Part shown: positions 1 to 10,800 of the stretch, one piece after another
How positions within the stretch are numbered: position 1 is the first letter of the stretch
How the letters are laid out: every line of letters starts with the position of its first letter
Assembly: GCA_012064415.1 (NCBI GenBank)
Contig: SSNU01000049.1
Coordinates: 168,561-232,560 of the forward strand
From: Gyrodactylus bullatarudis
Taxonomy: Eukaryota; Platyhelminthes; Monogenea; Gyrodactylidea; Gyrodactylidae
Length of the DNA stretch: 64,000 nt
Reading direction: 5' to 3'
Made by a program: the position numbers and the translations under genes
The notes under the pieces: generated by a model
Seen by the model: only the letters and a program-made list of their open reading frames with translations
The model's database searches: none
Told to the model about the DNA's origin: nothing

Positions 1-40
1 CCCATCCCGCCAAAATTTTTTTTTTTGATTTGAAAGTGAG

Positions 41-540
41 AGGCTGATCGAAAGAGGTTTTTCAGAATCAAGATTAGACAAGAAAATCAATTCAACTGAA
101 TCTTATCTGATGAATAGCCTTATTACCGTTTGGGAGCGGAATTTCGATAATTTGATCATTTTCACTACTTAAAAATCAATAAAGTTTCGATAATTCAAAA
201 TCTCTCGAAAATGGATAAACTGACGATAATTTGACGATTCTAGTCAGCTTTCTTGTCTAGTCTTGATCCTGAAAAAAATTCTTTCGATCAGCCTTTCACT
301 TTCAAATCAATAAACATTTTCGAAAAAATGGAATTTTGGCGCCAAATGGGAATTTGAAAAATGACCATATTTTTCATAAAAATAGCTTTTTCCAGAATTT
401 TTTTCTTCAAATGGCAAAAGTGGGCAACATGAGTAGGATTCCAAAAAATCTTTAACAAATTAAAATTCTTGATGAAAAAATCGAGATTTCTGTAAAAATC
501 ATAGATTCCAAATTTCATATCAATTAGCTTTAGAATCAGT
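41..540. repeat. FB-A foldback repeat, copy with core in orientation 1
   Basis: A left arm beginning GGCTGATCGAAAGAGG near 43 is matched by an inverted right arm ending CTTTCGATCAGCC near 290. Between them is a core of about 160 bp. The flank to the right continues with the family's outer segment, with landmarks TTTTGGCGCCAAAT, GACCATATTTTTCAT, and an end reading TTTCATATCAATTAGCTTT. The same core appears near 24,030-24,180 in reverse orientation between equivalent arms. No coding capacity is seen. Confidence 0.75.
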
Positions 541-1149
541 GATGACGAAATCTCTGTTTGTAAATCTAAAATAATTTGGTGGAAAATTATCTTGAAAATC
601 CCAAAATGATTTCATTACCAAAGATGAGAGTGTTGATACTTTCATTAGATCTTGTGCGAATTGAATTATCAAATTATTATCTGTTGTCTTGAGCACTATC
701 TTGGATAATCTCTTTTATTCCACTTGCTTGCCTCACACCAGAGTCCTCATTATAATAATAATTTTCTCTCTAATGATCCTTTAAAATCCCCTCTCCTCAA
801 AATGTTGTTAGAGAAGTGAGTAGATAAGGTCACATGAGATCAATGAACCTTGAATGCATTTTATAATGAGTAGTCTATTCTCTTAAATCGTTTACGTATG
901 CCCTCTCGCTTAAAGAGAAAATAAAATAGAAAGTAAGTCCACTATCAAAAGGGGACTCTCTTTTGCTTTGATAGACTTGACATCAATGTCCATTAATTAA
1001 AGTTTCTTTGACTTAGTATATTTTATTTCTCCTATCGTGAAGCTTCTAGATATTTTCAAGACTAGTTACATTTAATCAAGAAATGATGATTGCATTCATT
1101 AATCCAGTTACATTTTATAAGGGTTGAAAGAATATTAAGAAAAAGTTTA

Positions 1150-1486
1150 ACTTCCAGATATGCCTTTGTGATAATCGAAAAATTCAAATAGTTCGATTTC
1201 TCACAGTAATGACGAATTTCTCTTAATGGTGAATTCAAATTCTTCTTTTAATTTTGATCCTGAAGATCCGCATTTAACTGCTTCGAATCATCGAAATCGA
1301 TAAAAATTTTGAGTTCAAAAGTTGAAAAAACGGGCTAATTCTGGTCAGATTGATTTTTTTTCGGAATTTTTACAAATCTCCACATCTTATTAGAATTCAA
1401 AAACTTATTTTTTTCTGTGAATCCGGAAAAAATCGAGTTTTTTTGCAAAAATAGTAAATTCTCATCTTCATGTCAACTAGCTTTAA
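1150..1486. repeat. FB-A foldback repeat, right half only
   Basis: This stretch parallels the right half of the full copy at 31304-31978. Shared landmarks in order are GATAATCGAAAAATTCAAAT, CAGTAATGACGAA, CTGCTTCGAATCATCG and AATCCGGA, and it finishes with CTTCATGTCAACTAGCTTTA. The left arm is missing, so this is a truncated copy. It has no ORF. Confidence 0.7.
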
Positions 1487-1829
1487 TTATAATTTTATGA
1501 ACTCAAGTAGCATAGGTGATTTTGAAAATATGCTCTAGAAAATTAACGAGGGAATTTTATTGAAGAATTTTTTTATTAATTTACACAACTTCTAATGATC
1601 TTTTGATACTGTTTTCTCACAATACTATTTTTCTTATAATTTTCAAGGTCTTCAAAATCATCAATAATGGATCATTAGATCTCAAAATATTTCAATCTTG
1701 AATATAATTCCTTATTTTTATGTTTTGTTCAATTCCATTGAGAAATTAATAGTTTCTAGGTTTCCGGATTATCTTTTAGTGACATGTGTTTTTATCAAGA
1801 TAATTATTTTTCTTCAAATATTTCTACAG

Positions 1830-4800
1830 ATAAGCCAAGAGCTCCACAGATCAAGCTGAGCAAATCAGAAGTGACTGTTGGAGATCGTACTGAAATGACT
1901 TGCCATCCACATGACTCCCAGCCAGGTCTCCCACTTCCCAAGTTTCGAATGTATAGAAGTAGACCTGGTCTAATCCTGGATGAGCAGTTTGTGAAAAATT
2001 TCCTCGATGGTCATGCGAACTTGGATAACTGGGAACAGATTAAAGAATTTAATCAGAAACGAAACAGCCTTATTCTCGATAGTCCTTCCCTCACCGATGA
2101 AGGTATCTACTTTTGTGAGGCAGAAAACAAAATTGGCAAAATGATTTCTGTCCCTTTCAACTTTGAAGTTTACTGTGAGTTTATTTTTGTTACATAGTAT
2201 TGTTTAAAACCTCTTCTATTCTTGCGAGTAGAAGAACAGGAACAATTATCGCCAAAAGCTTCTATGCCGAGTAGATATGCCTTGTTCGCTGATTCTTTCC
2301 TTATGAATGATGACCGTATAAATTCTTTTAACATTGTCATTGTAACTGTAAAAGATTAGGATTTCTTTATAACAGTATGAAAATATCAAGTTGAGTGTTT
2401 AATATAAACAAAGTTTATTTCTCTCTTCAAAGATACATTATTTTGTATTATTTCCATCATTAAATTACTGAATACGAGAAATTGTAAATTTGTAAAATGA
2501 AATGTGTGAATTGAGAGGAGATATCCTAATATTTGATTTTTAAAATATTAATTTTACATTTTTTTGTTCTTTTTGTGTATCGAGTCATGAAAATCGAATA
2601 TGGTCATTAAAGTTTTGAGAAAATGGCAATAAATCTAGAATCTTGGATCATTTAAAGCTATTAAATTTCCGATTTCCTACATCAACGACTCAACAAAAGA
2701 ATTCTACTTGAGCTTTAAACAGTGAGAACTCGACAGTAATTTGTAAAAAAAACGTTTTTCTCTCTAATGATAAGTGGGTTAGAATCTGGATTTTATTTAA
2801 AACAAATATCTCGACATCATTGAATTCATAGGGAAAATATTCTAAATCAACTAATTTTTGGAGAAATTGATAAAAAACTTGTAAGCAAAACTAAAATTAT
2901 TCATAAATTCTAGCTCCCTTGAAGTGGATTAAGCAGCCAACAGACTTGGATTTAGATCTGGTCACAGTTTCGTCTAAAGAAGTCACCATCGATTGCATTG
3001 TACAGGGGGATACCATGCCACGCATCTTATGGACGCGGAATGAAGAGATTTTGATTGAGTTCAATTTTGAGAGGGAATTCTCCCGTAAACTATATCAGAA
3101 TAAGGATATCCATATATCTGTAAGTCATCTTCTGTACTAATTTCACAAGTGTTGCATAATAGAAATAAGACAAATTTCATCAATCAGAAATATTCTTCCC
3201 TTCTTTTCGAAGGTATCTGTAATTTTCCTTAATGATCAAGCCTATAATTCCCTTTAGTTAGTGTTAACATTGTGAACATAGTAAATGTGGTTGAAAATTC
3301 TTCTTTTTAGCTTCCCCACTATGCCAACTACTGGAGAGATTTCTGTGTAGTACAGTGGGAAATATTATTTTATTTTTCATCATTGACATTTATGTCAGTA
3401 ACTGCATTCGAGTGCTCATTAAGACAAGGAAATCTTTTTCAATCTAGTCTCTCTTGATGACAGAAAATGAATTTTTAAGCGGCCTGATCCCCGCATTTAC
3501 AGATGTAAACTCTACAATTCTCCTCTTTATTGGAAATAAATTCTAGATAAGACTTTTAATGCAAGGTCTTATTTAAAAGGGCAAAAGCACTCCAAAGTTA
3601 GAATTGGATTAGGTCAGAGTGGAACCAGCTTTGTCTTCCCAGATTTTTTTTTCGAACGATAATATTTACGAACTTCATCAAGAATATTTGAGTTAGGTTC
3701 TAAACTCATTTGGAAGGTTTAGAGAACAACAAGCGTATATTTGAGTGATAAAAGTTATATTAACGTTTACTAATTATAATTATATATTTAAATGTTACCG
3801 GGGTAGAGTCTGAAGAGACCCGGCGAAATAAAACGTTTATCACTCAAATATACGCTTGTTGTTCTCTAAACCTTCCAAATGAGTTTAGAACCTAACTCAA
3901 AGATTCTTTTCTATTTAGTTGATTGGCCATTCTCAAGATATGCGAAAATGCTAACAAATAAAATTTTTATGAGTATTATATACAGGCTGTCGGGATAAAC
4001 TTTTCATATGAACTGTATTTCTGAATGTGAATCTACTTTCAATTTTTCGACCATATTTTTTTTGTTAGAAATAAAATCTATATCGAAAAAAAATAATGGT
4101 TTACAAAATAATAATAGGATATAATGCAAATACAGGTGAAGTACCCGTTTTCTATCCCACTCTGCCCAAATCGTATTTTACATCTCGGTTATATACCAAA
4201 ACCATGACTTGAGTAGATCTTGTTTTTGGATTAAAGACGAGTTAGAAACATAAATCATGAATGAGTTTTTTGATTGCAGTTGAACTAGTGTTGGCGGTTG
4301 ATCTGAAAAATTAAAATCGAAAATCACCTGGTTAGTACTACTCAATGAAGATCTGGATATAGGAGAGATTGGGAGTAGTCATTTTTAGATCGGATATGTT
4401 TGGTAATACTTTTTATGCAGTTGAGGTTGTCACAATTTGACAAGTCGTATTTCTCGTTAAGTTTATTATAAGTATTGAGTAAATAGTTACTTTCATAAGT
4501 AGTATTTCTGCTTGAATTAATAAATTAGAAAGATCTGAGATCATTTCAAAATTGACGGTTCCGTTGTCTATTGATAAAATTTGATACCTTTTACAACTTG
4601 AAATTTTGCAAAAAATTTAATTCAAAGTTTAAAAAATGGAAAAACCGCGCCAACTCAAATTTTTTTCGAATTTATTTTTCTTTAATCGGTTTCCAAAAAG
4701 ATTTGAAACCTTGATAAAAAAATCCAAAATTTTATTATTTAATAGGATCTCCTAAAATTGATTAAAAAAACAAAATTTGTTTGTTTTTCAATTTCCAATC

Positions 4801-7800
4801 AACATTGTTCCTTGCTAAGGCAATTTCATTTTCTCTCCCAAGAATATGATTTTATACGCGTTGTCGAATTATAGAATTACAATCCAGCTGGGAAATTTCA
4901 ATTATCCCACTCCCAGCCCTGTACTATTCCATCTCGGTTTTTCATGTATCAATTACAGATGGATGATTGATTTATCAATTTTTAATTCACTCCTTATCAT
5001 AAGAGGCAGGTGCTTTTGTCTCATCCTACAAAGATGGGCTTTAAATTTGTCTAGATTTGGGGTTTTCTCCCAACTCGATGACTTTGGTGGAAATGTAGAT
5101 TATTAAAGTTTGATTGCAGTAAAACCAATTAAGAAGTACGGAAGAGTCTTTAAAAGGCTGAAAAATGTTTACATTTGGTATCATGAGTTGGCCGTGATCA
5201 GATTATCCGACTGCCTTACATGATCGTCTCCAAGTGTATACTAGGGATGAAATTATATCTCAACCTATTTTCAAAACCGACTTATTCAATGAATAAATGA
5301 ATTCCCAGCATTGTTTAGCACTAGAATATGGTCATACTTTTCAAATCGCCACACAAAATTCAATAAATTTCTTAAAATCACTTAAATTTTTTATATAATA
5401 AGTAATAAATAACGAGTTTTGAGTATTTTCTTCATTGGAAATAGCTTTCTAATCAGAAGATAATCATTGCTGCTTATTTTCTTTAACTATGGAATATTTT
5501 AGGAAAATATGGCAGATTTATGGTTATTCAAACTTTGATAAAATAATTCAGATGTATTTGAGCTCTAGCCAACTCTTTCTTTTGTGGAAACCATGAATAA
5601 ATTTTATAAATATGATTTTTAATTATAATTTAACCGAAAAAATTCAGCATAACAACGAAGCAGAGTTAATTATATTCCCTGATGTTTTTATACATATATA
5701 AAATGCCATTCTTTTATTGTAACAAGAAATTTTGGGAATTTTCATGACTTTTCCTTCGTACTTCTTACATACTTAGTACTTAATAAATCGTAGATATTTT
5801 ATTATCCTTTTGAATACGATATATATATTCTTTATACCTTCATAAAAAGAAACCTAGGTTTGCATTTTACATTGGGTTAATAATAATTTACACTGAAACT
5901 TATTTCTTGGAGTTCATTCATTTATATTTTCACATTTCTATCGATGATAATGGAGTTTAAAAAAACTTTTTTAATTATCACCAAAGTCATCATTAACGGT
6001 AGAATGTATGATGAGTCATTTTTGCTTTTCATTGTATGGCTACAATTTTATGTATGGAAAAATTATCATGTTTAAAATGAATATATAGTGAACTGGGAAA
6101 CAAGTAAAAGAAATATCGAAAAGGAATCACTAAAGATGAAGATGAGAATCTCGACAGTGATACGCTTTTTTCCTTATTCATGGATAGAAATAGAATTTGA
6201 GTCATTTTGCTTTCCTAAAGGGAACTTTTTGATTGGGAGTAATGGCGAGCTTCTCAAGATTCTATCGACCGGATTTGATTTCTTTTACCATGTTTGAGTA
6301 TTATCACTTTTAGTAAAGTGATACTCAGAACTTTGTTTAAATTATGCATACAGTTAATCACACACATGATGGCTCACAGGATGAATACTCTTCTCCTCAT
6401 TTTTATATTTATACCTCTCTGCTCTGTTTCGGTATACCAATAGAATTTGAGAAACTCAATAACCAATCAGAGTAAAGTATCATTTCTTATCCAAGATTCA
6501 ATCATTTTCAAAGTCTCTATCCATGACTTTAACTCAAAACTTTTATCTCACTTGACTAAAGAAAAAATTTCAATTTATTTTATTGAAATCAAAAATATCA
6601 TTTAATTTATTCTTCTCAATTTTCTGCCATAGAAAAGTTTTTTTCAATTTATCAAGAAGTCCATTTTTTTCTCTGCTTTTAAATAATGATGCAACAAGGT
6701 TATTTCTTGATTGAGGTTCAAAGCCTTTTCAGCATTAGGCTTGTTGATAAACTGCTGGAGCAATTTTTGATCGTACTGGGATCGACATTATTCCAGGCTT
6801 CTTTCGCGATATAAAGACATTCTTTTTTATTTTCAAGTTCCCGGTCATGCACCTTTACTTTGGGCGTGGAGAATTTCTCCTTACAAAGTTAGAGATAGTT
6901 GAACTTTGCTCAAGTGGTTTTAATATTTTGAAATTTAGTCTGGTTTAGCGAAAATTATAGTTATTGCATTTCATTGAATAGAATTCTAATTTTACTCGAT
7001 TTCCAAAAAAATCTTCGGAATCTTGATGAAAAAGTGGGATTTCGTAAAACCTTTATAACTGAGAAAGATTTTAAAAGTTTTACAAGATCAATAACGTTTG
7101 GCATAAAAGTTGCTATTTTTTCAGGATAAAAATGCTTTTTTTGTGAAATTATTGCTATTTTCTGACCGTCTTACTGATAACAAATTTCATTTCAATTCAA
7201 ATGAACATTAGGATAAAAGCATCAGGTATCATTCGATCTTTCAAGATTGACACAATTTGGCTTGAGTAGATAATTTATGACTCCCTTCATTTTGTAGATT
7301 CAAAATAATCTTGTAATCAATGAAATGGAAATCAAGCTAATCACAGTAACAAACGATGGAGCTGGCAATCTGGATAGGAAAAACTTGATTTGGCAGCTAA
7401 GAAGCACCCTCAAATGGCCAGAGAGAGGAATTGAGCCCGGCAGTGAAGGGAAGTACTCCTGTCTAGCTCAGAATGAAATTAGAGAAAAGGATTTTCTCAG
7501 ACACGACTTTACCATTAATCTTAAATGTAAGTTGGAATCTAGATTTGAAATTTCATTGATTTGAAGCAACTAAGAAATTGAAATAATTTTTTGTGTTCTC
7601 TGAACCTGTCAATATGTCTCAGATCAAGAGACTCTCAATCTATCGTTTAACGTTTCGATGTTAACCTGCAATTTCTTGTCAAATAGATCCCATACTCATT
7701 TATCCCGGCCATGAGGATGTGCAGACTTTCAACCTGGCCAAAAACAGTATAGTCTTAAAGTATCTCTTCCTGTCTCCGACACAGCCGAAAGACATTGAAT

Positions 7801-10800
7801 TTAAGCAAGACAACACAATCCTGTCCCTGTCACACAGTCAAATATCGGTTGAAAGGGTTTTAAGGTATGGAACTCAAGTATGGTCAGTTGAGATCGTCTT
7901 GTCGAGAGTATACTCTCAAATGAAGAGTTCAAGGTATTCTTGTCGAGCTAAGAATGCTTACGGTGAAGCTATCGGATATGTAAGACTCGTCGAAATTGGT
8001 AAGTTCCCTTCCTTTTTTCTAACTTGACTCATTCAAAAAGGTCTCTATTGTAAGGACTAAAATGAAGCTAACAGAATTAAATTTTTTAAAAATATTTTCT
8101 TATCAAATAGATCGACCGAGTAGAATTGAAAACCTTGAGGTACGACACGTATCATGGGATTGTGTTGACTTGAGCTGGAAAAAGAATCACAACGGTGGCT
8201 CACAGCAAACATTTATAATCGAATACAAAGCGAAAGATGATTCAGTCTCGGGCTATCACAAGTTCAACTTTACAGAAAATCAAATTAAATACATTGCCAA
8301 TCAGAATGTTATCAAGTATGAATTCTGTGGTCTATTATCCGATGAAAAGTACACTCTAAGGATGGCTTCCGTGAATGATCTTGGGAAGGCCCCATTTTCA
8401 AATTCTGTTGAATTTCATACAAAAAGTAAGATATTAATAGTTTAGTTTAGATCTAACTATAGAAGAATACTGTGACTTTTGAATATGAATCTAGAGTTGA
8501 TATGAGCACACTAAACTTTCTAGAAAATGTATTATCCAAAATTTAAAATATTTTTGTCTCATTACTCATAATTATGCTTATAAGCAGGGCGGTCAAAGAA
8601 TTTTGGATTACATTCTTTCAAAATATTCCTAGACTAAGAATAATGTTCTAAAAGATATGCAGAATAGTGTAATTCTTTCTAAATATTTAAATAACTATTT
8701 GACCTAAATATCAAAGTATTTTTCAATTTCGATTGTTGACAACCCCTTGTATAATTAATAATTATTAATTATATAATCAAATAGGCTTTCTTAGCCGCTC
8801 ATATTTATTTGAAGATTGAATCAGACCAAGAATAGTCAGACATAATAGACCTGTTTTGAAAAAAGCCAATCCCTATTAATCAATCCCTCTTAGTTACAAA
8901 AATGCTGGGAATATTCTTTATTCAATATCAGTTTATTCAAAAATATGCTTTCTTATCTTGACAAGACAAGATATAGAAAAATGATTGCAGATTACAACTA
9001 ACCTTGAGAGTGTGAATTAAATAGAAAAATATGCTAAATATTCATTTTGAACGCCCTGCTTTTAAGTAAATAACCATTAATTTTCAAAAATATTTTTCGA
9101 ACCTCATGTATTCAGAAGCGCGAAATGAATTGAACTTCACACTGAGTTGCCCAAGTGTTTATACATCTTAATGGCTGAAATCGAGTCAGGTTCATAGTTG
9201 ATACGATCAGGATTTTCGTTTTTGAATGAAGATGGAAAAAAATTTATTTTGAATCTGACTTTAATTACTACTATCAATAAAAATAAAACTCAATATTTTC
9301 TCCTAACTGTTAGGAAGAAAATCCCATGAGGAAATAAGATGCTAAAACCTCGAAAAAATTCAATCTGATAAAAATTAGGTCATAATTTGAATGTCGAAAG
9401 ATTTGAGGATGAATGACTAGAGAAATTCGTCATTTTTAAGAGAAAGTTGTATCATTGTTCCTCATGAATCATGAGTTATGACGCAGACAGGAAGAATATT
9501 GCCTCGTTCTGATTGGTCGAACAATAACGCAATTCTATTGGTCCAATTTTCACACTTAACCTGTAATCGGAAAAACTAAAAAGTCCAGGGGCAATTTGGC
9601 TCAAAATATGGCCTAATTTTTGTCAGATTTTTGGAAATATTTTTAAGAGAAAAAAATTTGTAAAATAGCGAATTATCATCTTCATGTCAAGAAAAATACT
9701 CTTGACTATTTTACCACGACCAACTAGGCATTGATTGAAAACTTGTACTCATTTAGATTATCTCTTTGCAGAACCTGATCTTCCGATCCACATCATCTAT
9801 CAGTACATTCGAGGGAATAAGGAACTCAAGGTATACCCACCTCAACAAAAGTCAAAGCATTGTATCCTCATTGAATACTCGACAAATGACGGTTACAACT
9901 GGGATAAACTCCAGAGAATATGCTCGAGTGATGTAGAACGTATGCTTCAACAAAAGCCAAACTATTTGCACAAATCATCCCAGGAAATTTACCAGGAGAA
10001 GTTGACCAGGTTAAACTATCCGAAATCGGGCAATTCGATTGAGCAGGATATGCAACAAGATGACCTGGCCACAGAGACACCATTCCAGTCGATGACTGGT
10101 AGCTCAAAGGCTCATTACGTCATAATAAAACATCCATCAGACGAAATAAATTCCAGCTCTCGTGGAGATAACTTTGATCTAGGTCGTCTCGGTCAATCTC
10201 ATTCACAGTTTTATCGTCTCAGGAATTGCCTAATCAGCCAGCCTCATATTTGCAATAGGCCATATATTATCAATCTAGGTGAGATTTGAATAACCTCTAA
10301 AATGTACGATTCTTGAAGATCATATGAAGGCCCACTATTACCAGTTGAAGAACAAATAATTTTAGTAAAAGCACATTTTTTATTTGACAAACCAAGATCC
10401 ATTGAAAATAGCTTATTGATTACGATATTTGTAAAAATTGTAAATCTCCAACTTTAGCTCTATCTACAGGCAACAACTTGTGTCAAACTTCTTTTCATCA
10501 TGATCCGATTTTCAATTCCCAAAATTCTAACATACTGAATAAATTATGGGGTATGGTGATAACTAACCATGACTGCAATTATTAAATTTCAACACAGTTA
10601 AAAAAGGGACCATAAATTCAAAAAGTGTAACCAAAAGTGGATTAAGGGGTCCTCAAATCCAATGTAAAAAAGTAACCAAAATTGTAATATGGCCTACCAA
10701 TGTAACCATATCTGCAAATTAGAATGTCTGAGTCACCAATTTTGCAAACACCTCTGATAACTATTTTTCCAAGCTCAAAATGTTTTACACAAGTACATGA

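Larger units (their letters stand above)
1..1829. other. Intronic or flanking DNA upstream of the first visible Ig exon
   Basis: I see no convincing exon here. The first visible exon of the downstream receptor starts in phase 1 after an acceptor ending at 1829, so earlier exons must lie outside the window and this is most likely intron. It holds two copies of the FB-A foldback repeat (41-540 and about 1150-1486, listed separately). The rest is AT-rich with no recognised feature. Confidence 0.6.
1830..7998 (+). other. Three Ig-domain exon groups of the receptor
   Basis: Exon 1830-2174 is one Ig domain, with first cysteine in EMTCHPH and second in the hallmark DEGIYFCEAEN. Exons 2914-3119 and 7298-7526 together encode the second Ig: VTIDCIVQGD with a following tryptophan (ILWTRNEE), then SEGKYSCLAQNE. 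The intron between them is phase 0 and 4.2 kb long. Exon 7687-7998 is a third Ig-like unit ending SSRYSCRAKNAYGEAIGY; its first cysteine position is not evident, so it may lack the usual disulfide. Linkers between domains read V-Y-S-P and K-Y-P, typical of tandem Ig domains. Confidence 0.85.

Noticed and set aside
4846..5106. Open frame of 86 codons in the receptor intron
   Set aside because: No motif, no splice-site context and composition typical of chance AT-rich frames. It does not fit the receptor's splice phases.
9868..10107. Minus-strand frame opposite the membrane-proximal receptor exon
   Set aside because: It is the antisense of a well-supported coding exon with matching splice phases on the plus strand.
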